A stretch of DNA of 64,000 nt from Alphaproteobacteria bacterium (GTDB lineage Bacteria; Pseudomonadota; Alphaproteobacteria; Micropepsales; Micropepsaceae), in contig JANYAR010000175.1 in assembly GCA_025361185.1 (NCBI GenBank), positions 1 to 64,000 of the forward strand, read 5' to 3'. The notes beneath the pieces are model-generated. The model was not told where the DNA came from. It saw only the letters and a list, made by a program, of their open reading frames with translations, and did no database searches. Below, in pieces: positions 54,475-63,965 of this stretch (its first letter is position 1; each line of letters begins with the position of its first letter). The position numbers and the translations under genes were made by a program.

Positions 54475-55236
54475 GTGGCCATGAACCCGATGGAGCAGTT
54501 CGCCATCAAGCCGCTCATCGCCGAGCCGGTGCTGCACATTGCCGGCCATCCGATCTATTTTACCAACCAGGCGCTCTTGATGATCATCGTCGCGCTGGCT
54601 TCGTCGCTGTTCCTGACCCTGGCGGTGAAGCCGAACCGCCTGGTACCGACGCGCAGCCAGTCCATGGCCGAGATGTCCTACGAATTCGTCGCTAACATGA
54701 TCCATTCGGCAACCGGTGAAGACGGGCTGAAATACTTCCCTTTCGTCTTCACGCTTTTCATCTTTGTTTTGTGCAGCAACTTCTTCGGCATGGTGCCGGG
54801 CAGTTTCACCGTCACCAGCCAGATCGCCGTGACCTTGGCGTTGGCCTGTCTGGTGGTGGGCATGGTGATCGTGGTCGGCTTCATGAAGCACGGCCTGGGC
54901 TTCCTCAAACTGTTCGTGCCGCACGCACCCTGGTACCTGCTGATCCTGCTGATCCCGATCGAAGTGATCTCCTTCCTCACCCGCCCGATCAGCCTTTCCG
55001 TCCGTCTTTTCGCCAACATGCTGGCGGGCCACACCATGCTCGCGGTGTTCGCCGGATTCGTCGTGTCGCTGGGCACGGCGGGCGGCATCTACATGGGTGT
55101 AGCGCTGGCCCCGCTGTTGCTGATCGTCGCGATCATGCTGCTGGAGCTGCTTGTGGCGTTCCTGCAGGCCTATGTCTTCGCCATTCTCACCTGCATCTAT
55201 CTCAACGAAGCTCTTCATCTTCACGATCACCACTAA
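54475..55236 (+). CDS. atpB: ATP synthase Fo subunit a
   Basis: The 253-residue membrane protein forms the proton half-channels. The key arginine is in FLTRPISLSVRLFANMLAGH, and the last helices (LLELLVAFLQAYVFAILTCIYLNEALH) are conserved. The GTG at 54475 follows GAGGAG; an ATG two codons on is possible. Part of atpIBEF'F. Confidence 0.96.
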   Translation: MAMNPMEQFAIKPLIAEPVLHIAGHPIYFTNQALLMIIVALASSLFLTLAVKPNRLVPTRSQSMAEMSYEFVANMIHSATGEDGLKYFPFVFTLFIFVLCSNFFGMVPGSFTVTSQIAVTLALACLVVGMVIVVGFMKHGLGFLKLFVPHAPWYLLILLIPIEVISFLTRPISLSVRLFANMLAGHTMLAVFAGFVVSLGTAGGIYMGVALAPLLLIVAIMLLELLVAFLQAYVFAILTCIYLNEALHLHDHH

Positions 55237-55255
55237 CCCTCAAGAGGACCAAAAA

Positions 55256-55480
55256 ATGGACGTCGCAGCTGCAAAAATGATTGGCGCGGGCATCGCCTGT
55301 ATCGCCCTGGTTGGCGCCGGCATCGGCATCGGCAATGTGTTCGGCAGCTATCTGTCGGGCGCGCTGCGCAATCCGGGCGCCGCCGCGAGCCAGACCACCA
55401 ACCTGCTGCTGGGATTCGCGCTGTGCGAAGCCACCGGCCTGTTCGGCCTGGTCATCGCGCTGATCATTCTGTTCACATAA
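55256..55480 (+). CDS. atpE: ATP synthase Fo subunit c
   Basis: The 74-residue two-helix protein forms the rotor ring. GAGIACIALVGAGIGIGNVFGSYLSGALRNPGAA and the second helix FALCEATGLFGLVIALIILF carry the proton-binding glutamate (CEATG). AAGAGGACC lies before the ATG. The track has it only as the tail of a longer frame. Confidence 0.97.
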   Translation: MDVAAAKMIGAGIACIALVGAGIGIGNVFGSYLSGALRNPGAAASQTTNLLLGFALCEATGLFGLVIALIILFT

Positions 55481-55486
55481 GCGATA

Positions 55487-56014
55487 ATGGCCGAAGAAAC
55501 CGCTACCCACGCCACGACGCAAGCGCCAAAGGAAGGCGGCTTCCCGCCGTTCGACACCACGACCTTCCCCAGCCAGTTGTTCTGGCTGGGGGTGACGTTC
55601 GCGTTCCTGTTCACGGTGCTGTGGCGGGTGGCGGGACCCAAGATCAACGCGGCCATCACCAACCGCCGTGGCGCCATCAATGGCGCCATCGCACAAGCCA
55701 ATAAGGCGCGCGCCGATGCGGAAGCCGCCCAGGCGAAGTACGAAATCGCGCTGACAAAGGCCCGCACCCGCGCCAATGCGCTGGCCGAGGAAACCCGCCA
55801 GAAGCTGAACGCGGAAATCGCCAAGGCCAAGACGGCTGCCGATGCCCAGGCGCATGACGCCATGGCCACCGCCGACGCCCGCATCGCCAGCACACGAGAG
55901 AATGCCAAGGCGGCCGTGACGGTGGCGGCACGCGACGCGGCCATCGCCATTGTCGAGCGGCTGACCGGCGACAAGGTCTCGGCGGAAGATGCCGCCAGGG
56001 CCATGGGGAACTGA
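55487..56014 (+). CDS. atpF': ATP synthase Fo subunit b'
   Basis: The 175-residue stator subunit has FPSQLFWLGVTFAFLFTVLWRVAGPKI as its N-terminal membrane helix, then a long Ala/Lys/Glu-rich helix. The b' form is typical of Alphaproteobacteria and photosynthetic bacteria. It starts six bases after atpE and ends two bases before the second b gene. Confidence 0.93.
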   Translation: MAEETATHATTQAPKEGGFPPFDTTTFPSQLFWLGVTFAFLFTVLWRVAGPKINAAITNRRGAINGAIAQANKARADAEAAQAKYEIALTKARTRANALAEETRQKLNAEIAKAKTAADAQAHDAMATADARIASTRENAKAAVTVAARDAAIAIVERLTGDKVSAEDAARAMGN

Positions 56015-56015
56015 G

Positions 56016-56513
56016 ATGCTGCACGAGATTCTCAACGAAGGCGAAACCTGGGTTGCCGTCGGCTTCGTGCTGGTCGTCGCGCTTCTGGTGTGGAAAGGCG
56101 TGCCGGGCATGATCGGCAAGATGCTGGACCAGCGCGCCGCCGTGATCTCCGCCGAGCTGGAGGAAGCCAGGCGGTTGCGGGTCGAAGCAGCCGCCCTGCT
56201 GGCCGATTATCAGAAGCGCGCCGCCGGCGCCGAGGCGGAGGCCCAGAGCATCATCGCCGCCGCGACCGCGGACGCCGCCCAGTTCCAGAAGGAATCCCGC
56301 ACCGCGCTGGAAGCCCAGATCGCGCGCCGCGCGGCGGGCGCCCAGGAAAAGATCGCCCAGGCCGAAGCCGCGGCCTTGAACGAAATTCGGGCGCTGGCGG
56401 CCGACAGCGCCGTCAATGCGGCGCAGAAACTGATCGCCGCAAGGCTGGATGAGGCGCGCGCCAAGACCTTGATCGCCGACAGCATCAAGGGGCTTGGTGA
56501 AAAATTGAACTAA
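56016..56513 (+). CDS. atpF: ATP synthase Fo subunit b
   Basis: The 165-residue stator subunit has the N-terminal helix GETWVAVGFVLVVALLVWKGVPGM followed by an amphipathic coiled coil. It pairs with b' to hold F1 still. It is the last gene of the Fo cluster, closed by a strong terminator. The F1 genes (atpHAGDC) are not in the window, as expected for this class. Confidence 0.94.
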   Translation: MLHEILNEGETWVAVGFVLVVALLVWKGVPGMIGKMLDQRAAVISAELEEARRLRVEAAALLADYQKRAAGAEAEAQSIIAAATADAAQFQKESRTALEAQIARRAAGAQEKIAQAEAAALNEIRALAADSAVNAAQKLIAARLDEARAKTLIADSIKGLGEKLN

Positions 56514-56541
56514 GCGAAAATCGATACTGGTGGGATAAAAC

Positions 56542-56569
56542 AAAGGGTAGCCGCGCGGCCGCCCTTTTT
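56542..56569 (+). terminator. Intrinsic terminator of the atp Fo operon
   Basis: AAAGGG...CCCTTT arms enclose the GC palindrome GCCGCGCGGC and are followed by TTTTT. It ends 17 bases before the stop of the convergent gene and may serve both strands. Confidence 0.85.
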
Positions 56570-56585
56570 CATTTCGGCCGCGTCG

Positions 56586-57569
56586 TCAGTTCCCGCCGGT
56601 TTTGGCATCGGCCTGATAGAAAAGGACCTGACCTTCCTTGCTGCGCGATATCATCGACAAGCGGATGCTTTTGCCGGTGTTGGGCCGGCTGGTGGCACGG
56701 TGCCAGCGTTCTTCAGGGACATGGATCACGTCACCCCGCTCGCCATGGACCAGCCCTATGCCGGAGATCAGCACGTCGATCTGGCCGTAAACATCGACCC
56801 AGGCTTCCGCCATATTGGCGTGGAAATGCCCCCAGTCGGTGGCAGGCGGCAGTTGCGTGATGGCAATATCCCGGCGGGGGTTGGCGGAGGTATGGCCGTC
56901 AAACAAGAAGCGCTCACCCTTGCGCTCCGATGCGCCATATTCGTCAATATCAAAGAACGGCAGGTTGAATGAGTCATAGCCGCCGGTCGAAGTGATCTTG
57001 GCCTTGGCGTAGGTGTAGCCCTTGAGCGGCGTCGGCGTTTCGCTTTGCGGATAGGACGGCGCCTGCCCCGCCGGCGTCATGCGGATAAACACGACCGGCT
57101 CGCTGCCGGTGGTTTGCATGCAATAAGACAAGCGAGGCGCCACGTTGAAGGCCCAGCCCTTGGACAAAATCCTGGGCTCCTGGCCGTCGATGGTGATCTT
57201 GACCTGGCCGCTATAGATCCAACCGAAGGCGCGGTCGTCGGCGTAAAACAAGCACTTGGTCTTCTCGCCCGGCGCCATCGAGATGTAATGGCCGTCGAAG
57301 TCGCGGTTCAGCAGCACGCGCTGGTCCCAGCTTTTGGCGCGCCCGTGCGCCTTGAGGATGTCGGCGATATGCCAGATGGGCTTGTTGGGTCCCCTGTAGG
57401 GTGTTTCGGGAGTTTTTTGCGCCGCCCAGACGATGCGGGGCGGGCCATCCTCGCGGCCGGGAGCGGACCACCAGTTCGCCTGCGGAGCCGGAGCAGGCGT
57501 TTGCGACCATGCGGGACTGACGGCCAATGTCAGTCCCACCGCAAGCAAAATTGCTGCTTTGGTCGTCAT
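56586..57569 (-). CDS. Exported cupin-like protein
   Basis: The 327-residue protein has a signal peptide (TKAAILLAVGLTLAVSPAWSQ) and two cupin-like beta-barrel regions: KCLFYADDRAFGWIYSGQVKITIDGQEP at about 105-135, and HFHANMAEAWVDVYGQIDVLISG with VIHVPEERWHRATS near the C terminus. The second has metal-ligand-like histidines and a glutamate. Function is unknown. It follows aspS by six bases on the minus strand, so it is probably co-transcribed with it. Confidence 0.7.
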   Translation of the reverse strand: MTTKAAILLAVGLTLAVSPAWSQTPAPAPQANWWSAPGREDGPPRIVWAAQKTPETPYRGPNKPIWHIADILKAHGRAKSWDQRVLLNRDFDGHYISMAPGEKTKCLFYADDRAFGWIYSGQVKITIDGQEPRILSKGWAFNVAPRLSYCMQTTGSEPVVFIRMTPAGQAPSYPQSETPTPLKGYTYAKAKITSTGGYDSFNLPFFDIDEYGASERKGERFLFDGHTSANPRRDIAITQLPPATDWGHFHANMAEAWVDVYGQIDVLISGIGLVHGERGDVIHVPEERWHRATSRPNTGKSIRLSMISRSKEGQVLFYQADAKTGGN

Positions 57570-57575
57570 CTCTCC

Positions 57576-59381
57576 CTACGCTTTTTCCGGATACACCACC
57601 CGCAGATGCAGCTCCTTGAGCTGCTTGGCATTGGCCGGGCTGGGCGCATTCATCAGCAGATCCTGGGCCTGCTGGGTCATGGGGAACATGGTGACCTCGC
57701 GCAAATTTTCCTCGCCCGCCAGCAGCATCACGATGCGGTCGATGCCCGGCGCGGTGCCGCCATGCGGCGGGGCGCCGTGGCGGAAGGCATTGAGCATGCC
57801 CTTGAATTTTTCTTCGGTCTCCTCGCGGGCGTAACCGGCGATCTCGAAGGCTTTCAGCATCACATCGGGATCGTGGTTGCGGATGGCGCCGGACGACAAT
57901 TCATAGCCGTTGCAGACGATGTCGTACTGATAGGCCTTCAGGCCCAAGATCGTGTCGTTATCGTGTCTGTCCAAAGCGAGGAACTTCTCGCGGTCGAACT
58001 GCGGCATGGAAAAGGGATTGTGGGAGAAGTCGATCTTCTTGTCTTCCTCGTTCCACTCATACATGGGGAAATCCACGATCCAGCAGAACTTGTATTCACT
58101 GTCGGGGATCAGGTTCAGCTCGCGCCGGATGCGGGTGCGCGCCAGGCCCGCCAGGTTGGCGGCACGGTCGGGTTTGGCATCGGCCGAGAAGAACAGGGCA
58201 TCGCCTGCCTTCACGCCTGCGGCCTTGGCCATGTCGGCCAGCACCTGTGCGGGAATGAACTTGGCGATGGGACCCTTGCCGGTCAGCGCGCCTCCATCCG
58301 CCTCGAACTGGATATAGCCCAGGCCCGCCGCGCCCTCGCCGCGCGCCCATTCGTTCAGCTTGTCGAAAAAGCTGCGCGGCTGGGGACCGGCGCCGGGCGC
58401 CGGAATTGCGCGCACCGTTTTGTTCTTGAAAGCCTTGAACTCGACTTCGGCGCGGCCGAAAATCTCGCTGACATCCACGATCTCGATCGGATTGCGCAGG
58501 TCCGGCTTGTCGGTGCCGTATTTCAGCATCGCCTGCGCATAGGGAATGCGGGGAAACTGGTCGGGCGGAGTCACTTTCTTGCCGTTGGCGAATTCCTCGA
58601 ACACGCCCGCAAGCACCGGGGCAACGGCGGCGAAGACATCGTCCTGGGTGACAAAGCTCATCTCAAGGTCGAGCTGGTAGAACTCGCCCGGCGAACGGTC
58701 GGCGCGGCCATCCTCGTCGCGAAAACAGGGCGCGATCTGGAAATAGCGGTCGAAGCCCGACACCATGATCAACTGCTTGAACTGCTGGGGCGCCTGCGGC
58801 AGGGCATAGAACTGGCCGGGATAGCGGCGCGACGGCACCAGGAAATCGCGCGCCCCTTCCGGCGAGGACGCGGTCAGGATCGGGGTCTGGAATTCGGTGA
58901 AACCCTGATCGATCATCCGCCTACGGATCGAAGTGATGATGTTGGCGCGCAGCATGATGTTCTTGTGCAGCCGCTCGCGCCGCAGATCCAGGAAGCGGTA
59001 GGTCAGCCTGGTCTCTTCGGGATAGGCGTGATCGCCAAATACCGGCAGCGGCAGCTCCTGCGCCTTGCTCTGGATCTGGGCCTGCTCGATGCGCAATTCG
59101 ACCTCGCCCGTGGCCAGATCGCTGTTCACCGTCTCGGCCGAGCGCGCCACCACTCTTCCCGTGAAGGTCAGCACCCATTCCGAACGCGCCGTGTCCACCA
59201 CCGCAAAGGCTGCCGCGTCGGGCTCGATCACGCACTGGGTGACGCCGTAATGGTCGCGCAGGTCCAGGAAGATCAGCCCGCCATGATCGCGCCGGCGATT
59301 GACCCAGCCCGACAGGCGCACGCTGGTGCCGACATCGGACTTGCGAAGCTGGCCGCAGGTGTGGGTGCGATAGGCGTGCAT
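57576..59381 (-). CDS. aspS: Aspartate--tRNA ligase
   Basis: The 601-residue class II enzyme of bacterial type has an N-terminal OB fold ([26 protein letters not shown]), motif 2 ([30 protein letters not shown]), a GAD insertion domain in the middle and motif 3 ([11 protein letters not shown]). It charges tRNA-Asp and in this class often also tRNA-Asn, but the presence of GatCAB cannot be seen here. The start [12 protein letters not shown] is standard. Confidence 0.97.
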   Translation of the reverse strand: MHAYRTHTCGQLRKSDVGTSVRLSGWVNRRRDHGGLIFLDLRDHYGVTQCVIEPDAAAFAVVDTARSEWVLTFTGRVVARSAETVNSDLATGEVELRIEQAQIQSKAQELPLPVFGDHAYPEETRLTYRFLDLRRERLHKNIMLRANIITSIRRRMIDQGFTEFQTPILTASSPEGARDFLVPSRRYPGQFYALPQAPQQFKQLIMVSGFDRYFQIAPCFRDEDGRADRSPGEFYQLDLEMSFVTQDDVFAAVAPVLAGVFEEFANGKKVTPPDQFPRIPYAQAMLKYGTDKPDLRNPIEIVDVSEIFGRAEVEFKAFKNKTVRAIPAPGAGPQPRSFFDKLNEWARGEGAAGLGYIQFEADGGALTGKGPIAKFIPAQVLADMAKAAGVKAGDALFFSADAKPDRAANLAGLARTRIRRELNLIPDSEYKFCWIVDFPMYEWNEEDKKIDFSHNPFSMPQFDREKFLALDRHDNDTILGLKAYQYDIVCNGYELSSGAIRNHDPDVMLKAFEIAGYAREETEEKFKGMLNAFRHGAPPHGGTAPGIDRIVMLLAGEENLREVTMFPMTQQAQDLLMNAPSPANAKQLKELHLRVVYPEKA

Positions 59382-59528
59382 AGCGAAAATCCCTGAGAAT
59401 GGCGGGTTTTTTGGCGGTTTAAGGGGGCAAGGTCAAGGGCGGCCCAAACCCATATGGGCCAGCGCGATTTGGGCGGTTTTTTCGGTCGCGAAGCCCGGCT
59501 AACGTGGCCCGACACCCGGAGAATCGTG

Positions 59529-61292
59529 ATGGGAATCGCCATGAAATTCGCAGCCGTCCTGTGCCTCGCCCTGCTGGCCGTCCCGGCCCAGGCCGCCCCC
59601 CCGCACAACATCATCATCTTCGTGGCCGACGGACTGCGCTATGGCAGCGTCACGCCAGACAACATGCCCAATATGTTCAAGCTAAAAGCTGCGGGCGTGG
59701 ATTTCACCAACAGCCATTCGCTGTTTCCCACCATCACCACCGTCAATGCCAGCGCCATCGCCACCGGCCATTACATCGGCGACACCGGCGATTTCGGAAA
59801 TACGCTTTATGCCGGCACACCCATGCTCAGCGGCCATGGCAGCCCCATCGCGGAGATGGAAAACAATACTGTGCTGGCGGAGATGAACCAGAAGTTCGGC
59901 GGCAACTATCTGAACGAGGAAACGCTGATGGCGCGCGCCCGCGCGCAAGGCTTCTCCACCGCGGTGATCGGCAAACTGGGGCCCACCCGCATTCAGGACT
60001 CCACCGCCGCTCCTGACGGCAGCGAGACCCTGATCCTGGATGACAATACCGGCCATGAGGGCGGTCTGGCTTTGCCCCAATGGTTCAGCGGCGAGATGAA
60101 GCAGTCCTTCCTCGCACCCGAAGCGCCGAAAAACACCGTGCCCAACATCGAGCAGGAAGTCTGGTTGATGAAGGCCGCGACGCGGATCGTGCTGCCGCAT
60201 TTCAAGGAAAGCGGCAAACCGTTTGCCCTGTTGTTCTGGTCGCGCGATCCGGACTTCAGCCAGCACAACACCAAGGACAGCCTGGGCGAAACCCAGCCCG
60301 GCATCAACGGGCCTTCCGGCAAAGCCGGCACCCGCGATGCCGACACGACATTGGGCGAATTGCTGGCGGCGTTGAAAGAGCAGGGTCTGGACAAGACCAC
60401 CGACGTCTTCGTCACCGCCGATCATGGCTTTCTCACCGTCAGCCATACCAGCGCCACCAGCCCATCGGCGAAATTCGGCGATGCGCCCGATCTTGGCAAC
60501 GGCTTTCTTGCCATCGATCTGGCCAGTGCGCTCAGGCTGCGGCTGTTCAATCCGGCGCGCAATTTCGCCGGCGTGGATTACAGCAGCGGCGCCAAGCTGG
60601 CCGGCGGCACGGGCCTGCTGGGTAATCCGGCCAACCCCGACGTGGTGGTGACGGCCAATGGCGGCGCCGACCTGATCTATCTGCCCAAAGCCAATGCCAA
60701 GGATCTGGCCGGCGACATTGTCAGCTTCCTGACTGCTCAAGATTATGTCAGCGGCCTGTTCGTGAATGACGCGCTGGGCAAATTTCCCGGCGCCCTGCCG
60801 ATGAGCGCGGTGAACCTGATCGGCAGCGCCAGGACGCCCGCGCCCTCGATCTATGTCAGCTTCCGTTCCTTTTCCGGGGACTGCCAGAACAAGCTTCAGT
60901 GCGCCGTGGGCATTCACGATTCCGTCCAGGCCATCGGCCAGGGCAGTCATGGTTCTCTGTCCCGGCCCGCGACCCGCAATTTCATGGCCGCCATCGGACC
61001 GGACTTCAAAACGGGCTATGCCGACCCTGCCCCGGTTTCAAACGCCGATATCGCCCCCACCCTGGCGGCCATTGCCGGCATCGCCCTGCCCGCCAAGGGC
61101 AAGCTCAAGGGCCGAGTGATTGGCGAGGCCCTGCTGGGCGGGCATGAGACAAAATCGTCGCGGCGAAGCATTCAGTCCGAGCCGGCCCAGAACGGTGTCC
61201 GCACCATCCTGAATTTCCAGCAGGTGGGCGAAACCCGCTATTTCGATGCGGCGGGCTTTGCCGGCAAGACGGTGGGATTGAGCCCACCCTGA
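59529..61292 (+). CDS. Exported alkaline-phosphatase-superfamily hydrolase
   Basis: The 587-residue protein has a signal peptide (MKFAAVLCLALLAVPAQA), then IIIFVADGLRYGSVTPDNMPNM, TNSHSLFPTITTVNASAIATGHY (Thr/Ser nucleophile region) and VFVTADHGFLTVSH (metal ligands). This places it in the type I phosphodiesterase/nucleotide pyrophosphatase or sulfatase-like group of the superfamily. The substrate is unknown. I chose the ATG at 59529, preceded by GGAGAATC. Confidence 0.85.
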   Translation: MGIAMKFAAVLCLALLAVPAQAAPPHNIIIFVADGLRYGSVTPDNMPNMFKLKAAGVDFTNSHSLFPTITTVNASAIATGHYIGDTGDFGNTLYAGTPMLSGHGSPIAEMENNTVLAEMNQKFGGNYLNEETLMARARAQGFSTAVIGKLGPTRIQDSTAAPDGSETLILDDNTGHEGGLALPQWFSGEMKQSFLAPEAPKNTVPNIEQEVWLMKAATRIVLPHFKESGKPFALLFWSRDPDFSQHNTKDSLGETQPGINGPSGKAGTRDADTTLGELLAALKEQGLDKTTDVFVTADHGFLTVSHTSATSPSAKFGDAPDLGNGFLAIDLASALRLRLFNPARNFAGVDYSSGAKLAGGTGLLGNPANPDVVVTANGGADLIYLPKANAKDLAGDIVSFLTAQDYVSGLFVNDALGKFPGALPMSAVNLIGSARTPAPSIYVSFRSFSGDCQNKLQCAVGIHDSVQAIGQGSHGSLSRPATRNFMAAIGPDFKTGYADPAPVSNADIAPTLAAIAGIALPAKGKLKGRVIGEALLGGHETKSSRRSIQSEPAQNGVRTILNFQQVGETRYFDAAGFAGKTVGLSPP

Positions 61293-61340
61293 ACAGCACA
61301 AAAGCGACCCAACGCGCCCGAATCCGGCTATCACCGTCCC

Positions 61341-62504
61341 ATGCGAATCGTTGAAACCACGGACGAACTCAGGGCCTTTGTCGCCGAGCTGGTCCACGCT
61401 CCCTATCTGGCGCTGGATACCGAATTCCTGCGCGACCAGACCTATTATCCCAAGCTTTGCCTGATCCAGGTCGCGGCGCCCGGGATTGAAGCGATCGTCG
61501 ATCCGCTCGCCCCCGGCATGGACCTGGCGCCTTTTTACGACCTGATCCGCCGCCCCAATATCGTCAAAGTTCTGCATGCGTCGCGGCAGGACATAGAAAT
61601 CTTCTATCTGCAGGGCGGCGTGCTGCCCGCGCCGCTGTTCGACACCCAGATCGCGGCGATGGTGTGCGGCTTTGGCGATGCGGCGTCCTACGAAACCCTG
61701 GCGCGCAAGATCGCCCATGTCGAAATCGACAAATCGGCGCGCTTCACCGACTGGAGCCACCGCCCCCTCAGCAAACGCCAACTGGAATACGCCCTGGCCG
61801 ATGTCACCCATCTGTGCGTCATCTATGAATGGATGAAGGCGCGGCTGGACAAGACCGGTCGGCTGTCCTGGGTTGCGGAAGAAGTGGCGGCGCTGCAGGA
61901 CCCCGGCCTGTACCAGTTGGAACCGGAGCAGGCCTGGAAGCGGCTCAAGCCGCGCACCACCAACAAGCGTTTTCTGGCGGTGCTGGCCTCCCTGGCGGCA
62001 TGGCGGGAGCGCGAGGCCCAGGCGCGCGACATTCCGCGCGGCCGGGTGCTCAAGGACGAGGCGCTGAGCGAGATCGCCGCCCATCCGCCTGAGACGCCCG
62101 AAGCGCTGGAGCGTATCCGCGCGGTGCCCAAGGGCTTTGCCAATTCCAAACTCGGCAAGGGACTGCTCGAGGCCATCGCTGTGGGCCTCACCGCCGAGCC
62201 GCCATTGGAGGCGCTGACCGAAAACAAGCAGCGCCGCCGGCGCGAGCCCTCGCCCGCGGCGGTCGACCTGCTCAAGACCCTGCTTCGGCTGCGGGCCGAA
62301 GCCGCCGACGTCGCCCCGCGCCTGATCGCCAATGCCGAGGATATTGAACGGCTGGCCGCGCAGGAGGATGATGGCGTGGCCGCCCTTTGCGGATGGCGCC
62401 ATGAGGTATTCGGCAAGGACGCCATCGCACTTCGCAACGGCAATCTGGCTATCGCCCTGGAAAAAGGCGAGGCTGTGATCGTGGAACTAGAAGGTGAGGA
62501 GTGA
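61341..62504 (+). CDS. rnd: Ribonuclease D
   Basis: The 387-residue 3'-5' exoribonuclease for tRNA and RNA trimming has DEDDy motifs in LALDTEFLRDQTYYPKLCLIQ, LHASRQDIEIFYLQGG and SKRQLEYALADVTHL. An HRDC domain follows at about 210-290 (RERAAQ-like helix AWREREAQARDIPRGRVLKDEAL). A REP-like palindrome begins at its stop codon. Confidence 0.95.
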   Translation: MRIVETTDELRAFVAELVHAPYLALDTEFLRDQTYYPKLCLIQVAAPGIEAIVDPLAPGMDLAPFYDLIRRPNIVKVLHASRQDIEIFYLQGGVLPAPLFDTQIAAMVCGFGDAASYETLARKIAHVEIDKSARFTDWSHRPLSKRQLEYALADVTHLCVIYEWMKARLDKTGRLSWVAEEVAALQDPGLYQLEPEQAWKRLKPRTTNKRFLAVLASLAAWREREAQARDIPRGRVLKDEALSEIAAHPPETPEALERIRAVPKGFANSKLGKGLLEAIAVGLTAEPPLEALTENKQRRRREPSPAAVDLLKTLLRLRAEAADVAPRLIANAEDIERLAAQEDDGVAALCGWRHEVFGKDAIALRNGNLAIALEKGEAVIVELEGEE

Positions 62505-62548
62505 TTTGCCGAGCGCCCGAAGCGTAAGCGAAGGGCCGAGTGACAAAT
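62504..62548. repeat. Palindromic element after rnd
   Basis: ATTTGCCGAGCGCCC...GGGCCGAGTGACAAAT forms an imperfect palindrome of about 45 bases, with AAGCGtAAGCG in the middle. It overlaps the rnd stop and ends before the leader of the next gene. It resembles the other GAGCG-type repeats in the window. Confidence 0.5.
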
Positions 62549-62593
62549 GCCGCGAACGAGCGGCCAGGGAAAAATTCAAAGGGAGATAAAACA

Positions 62594-63097
62594 ATGAAAG
62601 CCTTACTGATCGCCACCGCGCTGGTGGGTTTTGCCGCGGCCGCCCAGGCGCAAACCCCGCAACCCGCGGACTGGACCATCCTCAACTTTACTGCCGACAC
62701 CAACAAGCCGGCTGACGTCACCTGGGACCGCATCGGCGGCCATGACTGGTGCGGCATCGCCAGGTTTTTGGATCTTAAGAGCTGCACCATCATGTCAGGC
62801 AAGGGCGAGCTGGGCTCGCTGCGTCTCGTCGAAGTCGGCCCCAACAAGATCGTGGAGATCGCTGTGTCGCGCACGCCGCTCTCCTACACCTATGCCCAGC
62901 CTTTCACGCCGATCTTCTATCATGGCACCATGTCGGTCGAGCCGGTGGACGCCACCCACTCCAAGATCGTCTATACCCTGATGTGGAACCAGACCGCGGT
63001 GGGCGATGCGGCGGCACAAAAGGCGGCGCATGATTCCCGCCAGACGCGTTTCCAGGCGGCCGTGGACAAGATGCAGGCAGCGGCGAACGCAAAATAG
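62594..63097 (+). CDS. Exported SRPBCC-like protein
   Basis: The 167-residue protein has a signal peptide (MKALLIATALVGFAAAAQAQ). Its domain resembles the polyketide-cyclase/SRPBCC fold: DVTWDRIGGHDWCGIARFLDLKSCTIMSGKGELGSLRLVEVG...SYTYAQPFTPIFYHGTMSVEPVDATHSKIVYTLMW. It would bind a hydrophobic ligand in the periplasm, but function is unknown. I chose the ATG at 62594, with AAGGGAGAT before it. A second small exported protein starts 8 bases after its stop. Confidence 0.72.
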   Translation: MKALLIATALVGFAAAAQAQTPQPADWTILNFTADTNKPADVTWDRIGGHDWCGIARFLDLKSCTIMSGKGELGSLRLVEVGPNKIVEIAVSRTPLSYTYAQPFTPIFYHGTMSVEPVDATHSKIVYTLMWNQTAVGDAAAQKAAHDSRQTRFQAAVDKMQAAANAK

Positions 63098-63105
63098 GGG
63101 CATTC

Positions 63106-63444
63106 ATGCGCGTCCATACATCCATGGTCCTTGCCGGAATAGTCCTGCTTTCACCTGCCGCCTGGGCCAGGCAGCCTTCGGGGGACGGCGATCCGACCGA
63201 AACCTCCTGCATGCGGGGTGAGGATGTCACCGGTTCGAAGCTCGGCACGCCGATGATCTGCAAGACCAACGCCGAATGGGCGCAGCTGAAAAAGGACGGC
63301 TTGGTTCTCAATCCCGATGGCAGTCTTTTCGTTCCGGACAATGATCCGCGCAAGGTTGCCGCGCATGGCTGCACGATGGGCAGCGGCGGCCTCAGCAACG
63401 CCGGCAATATGGGCATAACGAGCCACGGCTACGACTGTCACTAA
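63106..63444 (+). CDS. Small exported protein of unknown function
   Basis: The 112-residue protein has a signal peptide (TSMVLAGIVLLSPAAWARQ). Its mature part carries four cysteines and a motif RGEDVTGSKLGTPMICKTNAEWAQLKKDGL, seen in other small alphaproteobacterial exported proteins, then CTMGSGGLSNAGNMG. Function is unknown. It is probably in one transcript with the SRPBCC-like gene, 8 bases upstream. Confidence 0.62.
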   Translation: MRVHTSMVLAGIVLLSPAAWARQPSGDGDPTETSCMRGEDVTGSKLGTPMICKTNAEWAQLKKDGLVLNPDGSLFVPDNDPRKVAAHGCTMGSGGLSNAGNMGITSHGYDCH

Positions 63445-63464
63445 GCTGGCGGTGAGTTCCTCCA

Positions 63465-63507
63465 TTGTCATGGCCCGCGAGTTCGTAGCGACAGCGTACG
63501 AACGGGC
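63465..63507 (+). repeat. Left inverted-repeat end, hairpin
   Basis: TTGTCATGGCCCGCGA... folds as GGCCCG-cga-GTTCGT-loop-ACGAAC-GGGCC. Its first 15 bases (63466-63480) are the exact reverse complement of 63951-63965. The CCACCCAG beyond pairs with CTGGGTGG at the right end. Confidence 0.7.
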
Positions 63508-63600
63508 CACCCAGGTGCCGCACGCACCACGTCCGAAACGCAGGAACCGGGTTTCGATGAAGCCGAGAACTGGGCTAGCCTGTCCTGGCTTGGGGGGCTA

Positions 63601-63885
63601 ATGCCGAGCCTGAAATCTCTGCTGATAGCATCGAGCGTGACGGCGGTGATTGGGTTCGCCGCGTCCATTATCTCATGGCAACGAGACGACCTGCTTCCGA
63701 TGGGGGCGACGCTGGTTCTTATCGCGCCTCTATGCTTCGTGATCTGTTTGGTGATCGCTGTATTTGGGCTCAGAGCTTATGGGCGGAGAGGCCTGTGGCT
63801 GCTGCTGCCAATTCTCCCAGCGGGATGGCTGACATTGTTGACTCTGACGGCCATTACCCTTTGCGTTTTCAGATTATGCGACTAG
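63601..63885 (+). CDS. Small three-helix membrane protein
   Basis: The 94-residue protein has three hydrophobic segments: SLLIASSVTAVIGFAASIISW, MGATLVLIAPLCFVICLVIAVFGL and LWLLLPILPAGWLTLLTLTAITLCVF. I recognise no family. It lies alone inside a 500-base segment bounded by inverted repeats, with less GC-biased codons than its neighbours. It may be a cargo gene of a small element or just a gene between two REPs. Confidence 0.5.
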   Translation: MPSLKSLLIASSVTAVIGFAASIISWQRDDLLPMGATLVLIAPLCFVICLVIAVFGLRAYGRRGLWLLLPILPAGWLTLLTLTAITLCVFRLCD

Positions 63886-63935
63886 GTGTGCTTGCTGCAT
63901 AACGGAACTCTTTTCCACTTTGCAGCCCAGCCCAA

Positions 63936-63965
63936 CTGGGTGGCCCGCAGTCGCGGGCCATGACA
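63936..63965 (-). repeat. Right inverted-repeat end, hairpin
   Basis: CTGGGTGGCCCGCAGTCGCGGGCCATGACA contains a GGCCCGC/GCGGGCC hairpin and ends in TGGCCCGCGA-type sequence inverted relative to the left end. Confidence 0.7.
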
